DNA of 64,000 nucleotides from Akkermansiaceae bacterium (GCA_024233115.1 JACKQB010000003.1:664121-728120); one strand, 5' to 3'; positions 1 through 8,870 are shown, numbered from the stretch's first letter. Notes: generated by a model from the letters alone, not told the origin. Numbers and translations: made by a program.

Positions 1-282
1 AAATTCCAGCGCCAGCGCGTCAAAACAGCGGAAGTTTTGCAGTCGGAGAGTCGAGATCACGGGGGGATGTTAAGTTTTAAATTCCAAACTCCAAATACCA
101 AATTGAGGGAAATCACGACAATGATGGAAAACTCTACATAGAGTCATGTTGTGAAAATGAGCGCCAAAGGTGCAGCCTAACGTAGCCTAGGGCAACGCCC
201 TGGGATTCGGCCCCACCCACAATTCATAGCCCTGAAGGGGCGGTCTAACACCTCAACCATACCCTGCCCACGAGAATCACCC
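1..282. other. Non-coding stretch with dispersed-repeat fragments
   Basis: No convincing gene is visible. Positions 71-100 hold an AT-rich string (TAAGTTTTAA followed by ATTCCAAACTCCAAA) that recurs in nearly the same form at 16951-16975. Positions 161-249 hold the left copy of a REP-like element described separately. The window may cut a gene upstream of position 1, but I cannot identify one. Confidence 0.5.
161..249 (+). repeat. REP-like element, left copy of inverted pair
   Basis: The copy contains an almost palindromic core (CCTAGGGCAACGCCCTGG) preceded by TAACGTAG and followed some 30 bases later by AGCCCTGAAGGGG. The same blocks occur in the same order on the opposite strand at 671-760. 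The pair brackets the HsdM remnant. Such palindromic intergenic elements are typically dispersed by RAYT-type or IS transposases; that origin is inference. Confidence 0.7.
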
Positions 283-606
283 TTGATACGATCATCACCA
301 TCATCCCTCAAAACCAACTCCCTCGCCACCAAAAACCTCACCGACTTTGTAAAGTGCTATGGAAAGAAAGCGGGCGGGACGCCCACGCTCCCCTCTCGGC
401 AAGAAACCGACCGATTCAAAAAATTCACCTACGACGAGATCGTCGCCCGCGACAAAGCCAACCTCGACATCCTCTGGCTGAAAGACGAATCGTTAGAAGA
501 CACCGAAAACCTCCCCGCCCCAGCGATCCTGGCCGCAGAAATCATCGAAAGCCTGGAAACCGCCCTGGGATCAACTCATCCGCCCTATTCTCGCATTTGC
601 TTGTGA
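283..606 (+). pseudogene. Remnant of type I restriction methylase HsdM, C-terminal end
   Basis: Residues encoded at 334-573 match the conserved C-terminal end of type I DNA methyltransferase subunits: NLTDFVKCY, then FTYDEIVARDKANLDI, WLKDESLEDTENLP and an AAEIIESLETAL helix. The rest of the roughly 500-residue protein (SAM-binding and NPPF motifs) is absent. The natural start is missing, and the block between FVKCY and FTYDEI is replaced by sequence derived from a GC-rich palindrome at about 366-395 (GGGCGGGACGCCC). The tail after residue 97 is unrelated. I read it as a decayed gene fragment flanked by inverted REP-like repeats. Family recognition is by eye from the motif order. Confidence 0.65.
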
Positions 607-798
607 GCAAGCGATGACACGCAATGAAATGAACAAGCATTTCGTGAATGTGACGAGGGGGGCAAGGATTTAGGCGACCCCTTCAGGGCTCGTGATTCTT
701 CTGGGATCTGGCCACCCAGGGCGTTGCCCTAGGCTACGTTAAGGTTGCCCCGTTGGGGCGTGGGACAATAAAGCCATTTGGGGCGGGTTCTTGGGCAT
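607..798. other. Non-coding stretch with right REP-like copy
   Basis: No gene is seen between the HsdM remnant and the gpmI terminator. The stretch carries the right-hand REP-like element at 671-760. Downstream ORFs on the plus strand lie opposite gpmI and are shadows of it. Confidence 0.5.
671..760 (-). repeat. REP-like element, right copy of inverted pair
   Basis: Reverse-complement partner of 161-249. Read on the minus strand it gives TTAACGTAGCCTAGGGCAAC and CGCCCTGGG, then AGCCCTGAAGGGG, in the same order and near the same spacing as the left copy. A small extra hairpin (GCCCCGTTGGGGC) lies at its plus-strand right end. The two copies are about 420 bases apart and enclose the HsdM fragment. 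Confidence 0.7.
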
Positions 799-834
799 GA
801 AAAAACCCAGGCTCCTTGATCGGTGCCTAGGTTT
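799..834 (-). terminator. Rho-independent terminator of gpmI
   Basis: On the minus strand AACCTAGGC pairs with GCCTGGGTT across a 12-base loop, and the stem runs into a T tract (GGGTTTTTTC). It lies about 70 bases past the gpmI stop codon on the correct strand. Confidence 0.75.
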
Positions 835-902
835 GTGTTTGAACCTTCCCCCTTCGCCGAGGCTACGGAGGACACGTGGGTTGTCGGCAGGTTGAAAACC
901 CC

Positions 903-2441
903 CTACTTTTTGACCAGCATGCTTTTACCCGTCATCTCGGCGGAGGGCTGGAGGCCCATCATGTCGAGCAGGGTCGGGGCGACATCGGCTAGGATGCCGT
1001 CGTTGACGGTGTAGTCGGCGTGGTCGTCGGCGACGTAGATGGCGTGTACGAGGTTGGTGGTGTGCGCGGTGTGTGGCGAGCCATCGGCGTTGATCATTTT
1101 CTCGCAGTTGCCGTGGTCGGCGGTGATCAACAATTTCCCGCCGAGGCGGAGGACCTCCTCGGAAACGAGTTTCACTCCCAGGTCGATGGTTTCAACGGCC
1201 TTGATGGCGGCCTCGACGATACCGGTGTGGCCGACCATGTCGGGGTTGGCGAAGTTGAGGATGCAGAGATCGTAGTTTTTCACCTGCTCCACGACTTTAG
1301 CCATCACTTCGGGGGCGCTCATCTCGGGTTGGAGGTCGTAGGTGGCTACTTTCGGTGATGGCACGATGTAGCGGTCCTCTCCCTTGTTAGGCGTTTCCTT
1401 TCCGCCGTTAAAGAAATAGGTCACGTGCGGATACTTTTCGGTTTCCGCGATCCGCATTTGGTTTTTGCCGGCGGCGGCAACGACTTCGCCTAACACGTTT
1501 TTAAGATCCTCGGGCCCGTAGGCGACGGGCACACCGTAAGTCTCGTCGTATTCCGTCAGGGTGACGTAGTGCACCTTGGGAGCACCGTGGGTATCAAAAC
1601 CGTCGAAGTCGGGCTTGAGGAAGGCGTCGGACAGCTGGCGTGCGCGGTCGGCGCGGAAATTAAACCAGATCACCACATCACCGTCGTTGATCCGGCGTTG
1701 GTTATGTTTGCAGAAGGTCATCGGCAGGAGAAACTCATCGGTTTTATCCATCTCATACTTCTCGGCAACGGCCTCGCTTGTCAGGACATCCTGGCGCTCT
1801 CCCTTGCCCTCGACGATGGCGTCCCAGGCGAGCTGGTTGCGGTCCCAGCGCTTGTCGCGGTCCATAGCGTAGTAACGGCCGATCACGGTGGCGATACGCG
1901 CGCCGGACCTGGCGATGGCATCCTCGACGTACTCGAGGTATTTCACGCCACCCGTGGGTGAGGTGTCACGACCGTCAGTGATCGCGTGCACGTTGATATC
2001 GTCGCAGCCGTTCGCCTTGGCCATTGCACAAAGGGCGATGAGGTGGTCCTGGTGACTGTGCACACCACCATCTGAGACCAGGCCGATGAAGTGCACAGCC
2101 TTGCCGTTTTTCGCTTTGCCGAAGGCTTCCTTGAGCACCTTGTTTTCGAGCATGTCCCCATCCTTGATGGATTTATTGATACGGGTGAGATCCTGATAGA
2201 CGATGCGGCCAGCACCGAGATTGAGGTGGCCTACCTCCGAGTTACCCATCTGGCCATCGGGCAGGCCAACGTCCTCACCTGAGGCGCTGACAAAGCTTTT
2301 GGGATAGGTCGACCAGAGCATGTCGTGGTAGGGGGTATCGGCCAGAAGCACGGCGTTGCCGTCTTTTTCAGCGGTTGCTTGTCCACCGGGATTGACACCC
2401 CAGCCGTCGCGTATAATGAGAACTACAGGTTTTTTTGCCAT
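903..2441 (-). CDS. gpmI: 2,3-bisphosphoglycerate-independent phosphoglycerate mutase
   Basis: Interconverts 3- and 2-phosphoglycerate in glycolysis and gluconeogenesis in the cytosol, using a dinuclear metal centre and a phosphoserine intermediate. The 512-residue protein has the family's usual length. It opens with the alkaline-phosphatase-like metal strand (VLIIRDGWG), carries the nucleophile loop DGQMGNSEVGHLNLGAGR near residue 65, and has the C-terminal metal ligands in ITADHGNCE. The ATG at 2441 gives the canonical MAKKPVVLIIRDGWG start; there is no clear Shine-Dalgarno sequence. It is monocistronic, ends at the terminator at 799-834, and is divergent from the TauE-like gene with an 82-base gap. 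Confidence 0.97.
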   Translation of the reverse strand: MAKKPVVLIIRDGWGVNPGGQATAEKDGNAVLLADTPYHDMLWSTYPKSFVSASGEDVGLPDGQMGNSEVGHLNLGAGRIVYQDLTRINKSIKDGDMLENKVLKEAFGKAKNGKAVHFIGLVSDGGVHSHQDHLIALCAMAKANGCDDINVHAITDGRDTSPTGGVKYLEYVEDAIARSGARIATVIGRYYAMDRDKRWDRNQLAWDAIVEGKGERQDVLTSEAVAEKYEMDKTDEFLLPMTFCKHNQRRINDGDVVIWFNFRADRARQLSDAFLKPDFDGFDTHGAPKVHYVTLTEYDETYGVPVAYGPEDLKNVLGEVVAAAGKNQMRIAETEKYPHVTYFFNGGKETPNKGEDRYIVPSPKVATYDLQPEMSAPEVMAKVVEQVKNYDLCILNFANPDMVGHTGIVEAAIKAVETIDLGVKLVSEEVLRLGGKLLITADHGNCEKMINADGSPHTAHTTNLVHAIYVADDHADYTVNDGILADVAPTLLDMMGLQPSAEMTGKSMLVKK

Positions 2442-2523
2442 GGCGCGGAAGTTCTAGCGCGTTATCGACAAATTCCAATGACGAATACTTGAAAATCATG
2501 CCATTCACTGAGCATATTGCCGC

Positions 2524-3285
2524 ATGCCCGCCATTCCAGAGTTGATTCCCGACGGTGCGACGGCCTGGCTGCTTGTCGCCGTCGCTGCATTCTGTATTGG
2601 CGTGTCCAAGGCGGGCTTCTCGGGTATTTCGCTGATCTCGGTATTTATTCTGGCGGATTTGATCGGAGCCAAGGAGTCGCTCGGCTTCGCATTGCCCATG
2701 CTGATCATCGCGGACTTGCTCGTTTATCCGGCATTCCGGAAGTACGCGACCTGGAAAAACGTCTGGCGGCTGACCTGGCCGGCGCTGGTCGGTATGGCCA
2801 TTGGTGTCACGGTGCTGGGGAACGTCGATAATGGAATGATGCGGAAAATCATCGGCAGCATCATCCTGCTGATGTGTTTTATCCAACTCGTCAGCAGAAT
2901 CAACCCGGAGAAGTTTTTCGCCATCGCCTGCACGCGGCGGTTTGGATTCTTCTGCGGCACGGCGGGGGGGATGGCCACGGTGCTGGCGAATGCCGCCGGC
3001 CCCATCCTGCAAATCTACATGGTGTCGAGGCGGATGGAAAAAATGGAACTCATCGGTGTGGGCGCGCGGTTTTTCCTAGTGATCAACCTGCTCAAGTTGC
3101 CGCTCGGCGCCGGGCTGAACCTGATTACGCCGGGGAGTTTGTTGACCAACCTCATTTTGGCCCCAGCCATTGCGGCGGGGGTTTTTGGCGGTCACAGGCT
3201 GATCAAGATCATCTCGCAGCGGGCCTTTGAAATCACCGTCATCGGCTTCGCCACTGTGGCGGGAATCAGACTTTGCTTTTTTTGA
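2524..3285 (+). CDS. TauE/SafE-family membrane permease
   Basis: Predicted integral membrane protein of 253 residues with about seven or eight hydrophobic segments, in the TauE/SafE (DUF81) family often linked to export of sulfite, sulfoacetate or other organic anions. The family's repeated half-sites are visible: FCIGVSKAGFSG near residue 25, and FFCGTAGGMATVLANAAGP near residue 145. The substrate cannot be read from the sequence. It stands alone between gpmI and the convergent sulfatase; no sulfur-metabolism gene adjoins it. The ATG at 2524 places the first hydrophobic helix near residue 14. Confidence 0.85.
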   Translation: MPAIPELIPDGATAWLLVAVAAFCIGVSKAGFSGISLISVFILADLIGAKESLGFALPMLIIADLLVYPAFRKYATWKNVWRLTWPALVGMAIGVTVLGNVDNGMMRKIIGSIILLMCFIQLVSRINPEKFFAIACTRRFGFFCGTAGGMATVLANAAGPILQIYMVSRRMEKMELIGVGARFFLVINLLKLPLGAGLNLITPGSLLTNLILAPAIAAGVFGGHRLIKIISQRAFEITVIGFATVAGIRLCFF

Positions 3286-3363
3286 CCGCTGAATACGCGA
3301 AAAACGCCGGGCTGGATCACTCATTTTGTTGACCGCGAATCTTGCGAATTGCGCGACCTCAAA
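3286..3363. repeat. Short intergenic repeat (TTGACCGCGAA type)
   Basis: The gap between two convergent genes contains TTGACCGCGAATCTTGCGAA then TTGCGCGA at about 3329-3356. A closely similar 28-base string lies at 17730-17758, and a partial form is at 3282-3305. It looks like a dispersed intergenic element; it does not form an obvious strong terminator. Confidence 0.5.
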
Positions 3364-5712
3364 TTAATCTTTAATCACCTCAAGCGACTTGAAGAAGCGG
3401 TCGAAGGCGTCGGGGAAGCGGAGGCGCAACTCATCGGCATAGGCGGAGGCGTTTTTGAGTTTGATCTTTTTTCCATCCGGACCGAGCATGTATTCTAACA
3501 CCATCTCGCTCGGCACTTGGGACTCCCAGTATTGTTCCCAGAAAAAGACCGCCTCGTAACCGGAGCGTCGCAGCACCATGGTTTCGCCACTCTTCCCGGC
3601 AAAAGCGGTGGTCGAGATGGATGTTTTTTCACCATCTTCATCGAGCAAATCCCTCCCGGCCATACCCCGGATGCTGTCTTGCGGCATCCCGAGCGCGTGC
3701 ATGAGCGACGGCATGACATCGATGTGGTTGACGTCTTTTCTTGCAGGACCACGACCCATCGACGCCGGCCATTTGATCAGAATAGGCACCCCGGTTTGCG
3801 CCGGCCGCAGTGACGAGCAATGGAACCAACTCCCCTGCTCCTGGAATTCCTCACCGTGGTCGCCGGTGACGATGATGATACTCTCGTCGTAGCGGCCCTG
3901 TGCCTTGAGAAAATCACAGAACTGCTTCACCTGAAAATCCACCCAGGCCACCGCGTTCCAGTAGCGGTTCACCACCCGCTGCACCTCGTCCTTGGTGGGG
4001 TTCAGTGGAAAGCGGGTGTCCTCGTCGTATTCCTTGAAGGGGGGCTCAAAATCATTGTGCCAGTAGTAGTTATAGTGCGGCGAGTCGAGGGCGGTGTAGT
4101 AAAAGCCACCTCCTTCAGGCCGATTAATGACCGCTTGTTGCAGCCTCTCGAAACTCACCCTCTCGCGCTCGCCGATGTTGAGCCGGTCAAGCTCGTTGCC
4201 ATCCCTTGCTTGGTCTAACACGGAAGCCAGATTCTTTTCGTAGCCGAAATTGGATAGCCCGAAATCCTTGTAGTCGAAGTCGCAGACTGCACGCACTTCG
4301 ATCTGGTAGCCTGCTTGTTTAAGCTGCTGCAGTGGCACGGCGCCATGGAATTTTTGCCGGTCAGGGATGGACTCCAGCGCCTCTCGCCAGAAAATCGGCA
4401 CGCGACTGTGAAAAAAGCCAAACCACGACAAGTGGGTAGCGTTGGACGCCGACCAAGTGCCGTCAAAAGGCTGGCACTCGGTATCGCGGAACGCACTGAG
4501 AAAAGGGGCGACGTCAGGACGGATCGCGTCACTGCGCGTGCTTTCTAACATAAAGATGAAAACATCCGGTTTGGAGTCGAGTGCGGGAACCGTCCCCTGG
4601 TTCTCCGCCAGCCCTTGGTAGAAAGCAACACGGAACCTGCCGACTCCCTGCGGCGGAGCAAAGACACCCAGGTGAAGGTCAAAGGCCTTACGCTCCTCCT
4701 GCCAGACCGTGACAGGTTTCCACTTCGACCCGACCCCCTGCTCTGCGACCACACCCAACCAACAAAACACCGTCATCAGAAGGGCCGCCCCCACGGAAAC
4801 CCTGGTGTCAAATCTCTTGGAAATCAGCCAGCAGCCTCCGGCCATCAACATCGCCAGGGCGAAGACCCCCAGAACAATCAGCCACGCCCCCAGCGGCCCG
4901 ACGTCAAGTCCACTGGTCTTGAGTTCAACGGCAAGATCGAGACTCCCTGACGAGGTGAGCGCGTTGACCACATTGAGCAGGGGGCGGTTCCACATGATGC
5001 CCAGCAGTTGATCAATGACGACCAGCAATGGCACCAGGCCAAGCACCAGCCAGGGGAGCCAACGGAAATACCTCGGAGCCGCGCGCATGGTCATCTCCGC
5101 CAGCAGGAAACACACGCCCACCATCACAGCATGGGTGAAGATGCGACCCAGAAAGACACTCAGCTTTTCGCCAAAGCCCGCATCCATCCCCCATGTGAGC
5201 CCCAGGTTGTTGACGATGAGAACGATGAGCAGAATCAGATAATAAACCGCATTGATGGGTTTCCGGGCACTGATCCAGTCGATAAACCCATCAAATGACG
5301 GCCAGTCACGGGCTTTGATCCCACGAAACACAAAGGCGAGGATCAACCCTAACAACAAAACGCCGGCAACAAGATACAGAAACACACCATCGAGTGCCGG
5401 GGTGGCGACTCCGGCCATACCGAGAGCCAACAAAACCACCGCCGCCGCGGTCATCACGCCATCATTTTTCCCCAGCAGCCATTTTCCAATCCGCCACCAG
5501 TAACCACCCACCAGCGCGCCGAGGGTACACAGCCCGGTTCCGATCAGCAGGTTGAAACCGAAGTTACCCGAGCCAAAACGAACCGGCACCTGCATAGGGC
5601 CGACCTCCCACGCTCCGATAAATGGCACCAAGGCGCAGAGGATGCCCCCCAGCCACGCCAGTAGGTGCTGCCATTGGAAGGGGTCCGATTTCTTGGGTTG
5701 ACCGATACGCAT
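3364..5712 (-). CDS. Membrane-anchored sulfatase-family protein (LtaS/EptA-like)
   Basis: A 782-residue protein whose N-terminal half (about residues 15-310) is a series of roughly eight hydrophobic helices, followed by an alkaline-phosphatase-superfamily sulfatase domain. Visible landmarks are FIFMLESTRSDAI (first metal strand), SASNATHLSWFGFFHS (nucleophile region carrying Ser/Thr, not the Cys-x-Pro-x-Arg of formylglycine sulfatases) and IIIVTGDHGEEFQEQG (C-terminal metal ligands). This layout is that of lipoteichoic-acid synthases and phosphoethanolamine transferases, so a phospho-headgroup transferase or hydrolase acting outside the inner membrane is likely. The true substrate is unknown. 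No operon partners. Confidence 0.8.
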   Translation of the reverse strand: MRIGQPKKSDPFQWQHLLAWLGGILCALVPFIGAWEVGPMQVPVRFGSGNFGFNLLIGTGLCTLGALVGGYWWRIGKWLLGKNDGVMTAAAVVLLALGMAGVATPALDGVFLYLVAGVLLLGLILAFVFRGIKARDWPSFDGFIDWISARKPINAVYYLILLIVLIVNNLGLTWGMDAGFGEKLSVFLGRIFTHAVMVGVCFLLAEMTMRAAPRYFRWLPWLVLGLVPLLVVIDQLLGIMWNRPLLNVVNALTSSGSLDLAVELKTSGLDVGPLGAWLIVLGVFALAMLMAGGCWLISKRFDTRVSVGAALLMTVFCWLGVVAEQGVGSKWKPVTVWQEERKAFDLHLGVFAPPQGVGRFRVAFYQGLAENQGTVPALDSKPDVFIFMLESTRSDAIRPDVAPFLSAFRDTECQPFDGTWSASNATHLSWFGFFHSRVPIFWREALESIPDRQKFHGAVPLQQLKQAGYQIEVRAVCDFDYKDFGLSNFGYEKNLASVLDQARDGNELDRLNIGERERVSFERLQQAVINRPEGGGFYYTALDSPHYNYYWHNDFEPPFKEYDEDTRFPLNPTKDEVQRVVNRYWNAVAWVDFQVKQFCDFLKAQGRYDESIIIVTGDHGEEFQEQGSWFHCSSLRPAQTGVPILIKWPASMGRGPARKDVNHIDVMPSLMHALGMPQDSIRGMAGRDLLDEDGEKTSISTTAFAGKSGETMVLRRSGYEAVFFWEQYWESQVPSEMVLEYMLGPDGKKIKLKNASAYADELRLRFPDAFDRFFKSLEVIKD

Positions 5713-6007
5713 ACAGCCGTGGCCTTACCAAGGCAGGCTGAGATAAGCAAGCACGGGTTAATCAGAACAGTCGCCTCGCTCTTGCTGTCACTCGCACCGA
5801 AAGGCGTCTGACGCAAGCCTGCTGGAACTCACGGATCTGCACCCTAGCGATGCCTCAAAATAACAATGGTTGAAACCATTCTGGAACTCTGTGAACGGTA
5901 CTACTTCCGCTTGGACTGCCTGGCCGAAATAACCAACTGTTATGTGCCCCCCCTTTGCAAGGACAACCCCTGACCCAGTTTTGCCGTGATCAGCAGCTAC
6001 GCACGGC
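5713..6007. other. Non-coding gap upstream of the membrane sulfatase
   Basis: About 295 bases with no supported gene. It would contain the promoter of the minus-strand sulfatase gene. I saw no clean -35/-10 pair. The HsdM-like remnant begins at its right end. Confidence 0.4.
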
Positions 6008-6288
6008 TTGGGCTACGGCGACTACCTTGTGCAACCCACCTCCTTGATCTTTCTAAAAATGGCGGACGAGTATGGTCAGGCACCTTACGATCTCGATGTC
6101 GGTGTGCCGGAGGAATTTTCATCGGCGAGACAATTTTCTCAAAGGGGCGGATTGGGAGGCGCAATACATGTAAACCCTACGAAACCCTACGTGAACCCGG
6201 CAAGGCCAAGGGCATGCCGGGTAGATCTCCACCAAGGCGCAAACCAAGATCCGGGAGGCGGCGAAGCTCTCGCGGCTGATCAAGCAGC
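6008..6288 (+). pseudogene. Frameshifted remnant of HsdM, N-terminal region
   Basis: Three successive plus-strand reading frames each carry a piece of the HsdM N-terminal helical domain. Frame 2 (from 6008) reads YGDYLVQPTSLIFLKMADEY then PEEF; frame 1 (about 6178-6222) reads YETLREPGKAKGMPG; frame 3 (6231-6288) reads TKAQTKIREAAKLSRLIKQ. The order matches the family (LFLKMADE, LRELGK, KAQNKIQDPAKL). At least two frameshifts and the loss of everything downstream show it is dead. It sits 5.4 kb to the right of the C-terminal remnant at 283-606, on the same strand, so the two pieces are in reversed order. Confidence 0.6.
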
Positions 6289-6364
6289 AGGGAGTGCCGA
6301 CACGCCTGTCCGCATTGTTGCTTGGGTTGCCGGTGGACAGGAGTGTCCACCCTCCCCAAGGTAA

Positions 6365-7240
6365 TCAGTGGCCCAGCACTTCCTTGATACTTGGCATGAG
6401 TTTGCCGGTGCGCTCGTTACCCTGCATCCAGGACCAGAGCTTGGTGGTTTTCATCTCGGTGGCACCGCCGGTCTGGAGGAAAAAACCATCCCCCTCCTTG
6501 CCCGCATCCACATTGGTGGCGGGGTTGCGGTCGCCGGTGAAGCGCGCCCGGGTCAGGGCGGTCCATTTCCCGTCCAACCCCATGGCCCATGTATTTTGAT
6601 AACGGGCACGGCGGATGATCTTGGCGGACTCGTAGTTTCTCCTGAAGTCCTCGACAAAGGAATATCCGCCGCGCAGCCTGATCCCGGTGGTCGGGGTGCG
6701 CAGGGCGGTCATGAGCTGCCACTTCCTGCGGGTGTTGTCGTAAAACCAGCCACGGAAGTCGGTGAACTGGGTGCCCCCGTCCTCGACCTGTTTGGCCTGA
6801 ACCAGAAAACGGACAGTCTCGCCGGTTTTCCAGTCGTAGTCATAAAAACTCTGTGCCCCGGTGCCCTCGCCGCCAAACCTGCCGGTGCGGACACCCTCGC
6901 CGGTTTCCAGCACACGGGCACGTTTGGACTCGCCGACCGCATGTTTGTCGTTGGTCTGGCTGTTATCCCAGACTGAGAACAGGATCACCTTCTTGCCATT
7001 GGCGAGTTCCTGCATGCCAAAATAGCCTTTATTGAAGCCCAGGGCGCAGAAGTAGGTGCCGGGAGCGGATTGCTGCACCACGATCTCGTTGTAGAGGACC
7101 GTGGACTCCTTCATTTCATAACCCAGGTGCACCGACCGGCATTGGCGTTTTTTCTCCATCTCGAGGTCGGGAGCAGAGGCAACGGAGCCCATTGAGGCCG
7201 CAAGGGTTAATGCGGGAAGAATCGTTTTGTAGGATATCAT
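6365..7240 (-). CDS. Secreted DUF3472-type protein
   Basis: A 291-residue protein with a signal peptide (hydrophobic segment ending near ASMGSVASA) and a mature part resembling DUF3472 proteins of environmental bacteria. The recognisable segment runs from about residue 90 to 260: FYDYDWKTGETVRFLV, FRGWFYDNTRRKWQL, then FVEDFRRNY. The family is extracellular or periplasmic and probably a beta-sandwich; its biochemical role is unknown. The frame is open further upstream to 7786, but that extension crosses rplS on the other strand, and the ATG at 7240 directly precedes the signal peptide. It is divergent from rplS with a 177-base gap. Confidence 0.75.
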   Translation of the reverse strand: MISYKTILPALTLAASMGSVASAPDLEMEKKRQCRSVHLGYEMKESTVLYNEIVVQQSAPGTYFCALGFNKGYFGMQELANGKKVILFSVWDNSQTNDKHAVGESKRARVLETGEGVRTGRFGGEGTGAQSFYDYDWKTGETVRFLVQAKQVEDGGTQFTDFRGWFYDNTRRKWQLMTALRTPTTGIRLRGGYSFVEDFRRNYESAKIIRRARYQNTWAMGLDGKWTALTRARFTGDRNPATNVDAGKEGDGFFLQTGGATEMKTTKLWSWMQGNERTGKLMPSIKEVLGH

Positions 7241-7417
7241 GTCGGAAGAATAAACGAGGTCGACCACCATAGTTTTGCAAATTTCTGATAAAATTCGCCA
7301 CAAATCCGCGAAAAACAGTTGCAATCCCATAGTTGATACGCTAGTTCTCCCGCCCGCTCGCAGCTCCCCCCAGTGCTCGGCACCCATTTTCAAACTAATT
7401 TCCAACCAGAGGTAGAT

Positions 7418-7774
7418 ATGAACATCATCGACAAAATCGAAAACGAGCAGCTCAAGGACGTCGCAGACTTTAACGTCGGAGACAGCTTGAAAGTCCACAC
7501 ACGTGTTGTGGAAGGAGGCAAAGAGCGTATCCAGATCTTCGCCGGCCTTTGCATCGGCAGAAAAGGCAGTGGCCTGAACGCATCCTACACCGTCCGCAAG
7601 ATTTCCTCCGGCGAAGGTGTTGAGCGTGTGTTCCCACTGCACACACCACGTGTCGCCAAGATCGAAGTCACCCGCAAGGGCAAGGTGCGTCGCGCCAAGC
7701 TCAACTACCTCCGCGATCGCGTGGGTAAGCGCGCCCTCTATGTGAGGCCCGCTGACGCCAACGAGAAGGAGTAG
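7418..7774 (+). CDS. rplS: 50S ribosomal protein L19
   Basis: L19 lies at the 30S-50S interface and is part of the large ribosomal subunit. The 118-residue product has the expected length and motifs: FNVGDSLKVHTRVVEGGKER, then RIQIFAGLCIGRKG, GVERVFPLHTPRV and RRAKLNYLRDRVGKRA. The ATG at 7418 is preceded by AGAGG, one of the few clear Shine-Dalgarno sequences in the window; an earlier in-frame ATG at 7373 lacks one. The gene is alone, not in the usual rpsP-rimM-trmD-rplS cluster, and has its own terminator just downstream. Confidence 0.98.
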   Translation: MNIIDKIENEQLKDVADFNVGDSLKVHTRVVEGGKERIQIFAGLCIGRKGSGLNASYTVRKISSGEGVERVFPLHTPRVAKIEVTRKGKVRRAKLNYLRDRVGKRALYVRPADANEKE

Positions 7775-7814
7775 TTCCAAACACACCGACTCACTCGCTC
7801 TGCGAATCTTTCAA

Positions 7815-7845
7815 AAAGCCTCCTATGCCGGGAGGTTTTTTTGTG
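7815..7845 (+). terminator. Rho-independent terminator of rplS
   Basis: AAAAAGCCTCC and GGGAGGTTTTTTT form a short GC stem extended by A-T pairs, with loop TATGCC, ending in seven T residues. It lies about 40 bases past the rplS stop. Confidence 0.8.
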
Positions 7846-7897
7846 TAAGGTGTCCTCGTCCGACAGAGTAAATTTCCCCGTCCCGTCCCAGCTCTCC

Positions 7898-8842
7898 ATG
7901 CGTATTCCCATCCCCATAGTCATCGTTGCTTGCCTCCTCGCTATCGTGGTGGTCTGGATGATTGGTACACGCAATACAGATTTCACCACCCCTCCAACTC
8001 CCCAGGATCTCGTGGAAATCTCCAGGCAGTGGGAAGAAAGCCGTCCCAACATCCCTCCGCCGAAACCCATCAATGCAGGATTGTTAGAGGACAGGGATGA
8101 CACCATCCCGCAAACCCCCGTTACCCCGGCCCGCCCCCAACCCGAGAAGCTGCCCACCGGCAACCTTCTCCACGCTCCCGCCCTCTCCGAGTATGGCACA
8201 CTGGGGAATAAAGGTGGCGAGGCGATGGTGGCGCTCGCCACCCACCTCGAAACCAAGGGTGAGCTTCAGCGCGCGCTGTTGGCTTGGGAGAGGGTCATCG
8301 ACACCTCCGGCCCCACCGATGACGAACGCCAGCTTGCCGTGACTGCCATCAAGCGGTTAAAATCATCGCTCCCCCCGTGGAACCCAGATCCCGCCGCGGA
8401 CCTCTCCCTGACCCTCCACGCCGGTGCCACGCTGAGGGACAAAAAGGCCCTTGAGGATGCGATGAGCACCGTAGCCGACCTTATCAGCGAGGCCTCCGGC
8501 AATGTGGTGCAGGTGACCACCAAGACGTCGATTGGAAATAGCCGCGGGCTCAAAACCCCGCGCATCCCGATCGCGATATGGTTTTCCCGTCCGGGAACAA
8601 CCGATTCCGGCGCACGCGCGGAAACTCCCCCGATTTCCTTTATGGCCGACCCCAGTGAGAAGGAAATGCTCGCCAGCCAGATCGAAGCCGGTGTCTACGC
8701 CCTCCTGCGCGCCCACATGGCCAGTGAGACCAGCTTCTCGCCGCTGCCCGAGTATCCAGCCGGAGTCAAACCGGATGACTTGCTCAAACATCACATCACC
8801 CGCCTCATGTGGCGCGAGTTCGTCAAGAGCATGAAAGAGTAG
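7898..8842 (+). CDS. Membrane-anchored hypothetical protein
   Basis: Not recognised. A 314-residue protein with one N-terminal transmembrane helix (residues about 5-24, IPIVIVACLLAIVVVWMIG), a Pro-rich linker to about residue 85, and a soluble domain. The segment around residues 105-135 (ATHLETKGELQRALLAWERV) resembles a single TPR unit. The rest is predicted mixed alpha/beta without a known motif. The ATG at 7898 starts just before the helix; an upstream in-frame ATG at 7841 lies on the rplS terminator and is unlikely. It is convergent with the TPR gene at 8953. Confidence 0.7.
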   Translation: MRIPIPIVIVACLLAIVVVWMIGTRNTDFTTPPTPQDLVEISRQWEESRPNIPPPKPINAGLLEDRDDTIPQTPVTPARPQPEKLPTGNLLHAPALSEYGTLGNKGGEAMVALATHLETKGELQRALLAWERVIDTSGPTDDERQLAVTAIKRLKSSLPPWNPDPAADLSLTLHAGATLRDKKALEDAMSTVADLISEASGNVVQVTTKTSIGNSRGLKTPRIPIAIWFSRPGTTDSGARAETPPISFMADPSEKEMLASQIEAGVYALLRAHMASETSFSPLPEYPAGVKPDDLLKHHITRLMWREFVKSMKE

Positions 8843-8843
8843 G

Positions 8844-8870
8844 TCGGGTGTCGGGTGTCGGGTGTCGGGA
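8844..8870 (+). repeat. Heptamer tandem repeat
   Basis: The unit GTCGGGT is repeated about four times directly after the stop of the preceding gene, in the gap between two convergent genes. No function is apparent. Confidence 0.6.

Noticed and set aside
7241..7786. N-terminal extension of the DUF3472-type ORF
   Set aside because: It runs through rplS on the opposite strand; the ATG at 7240 begins a clear signal peptide and rplS is certain.
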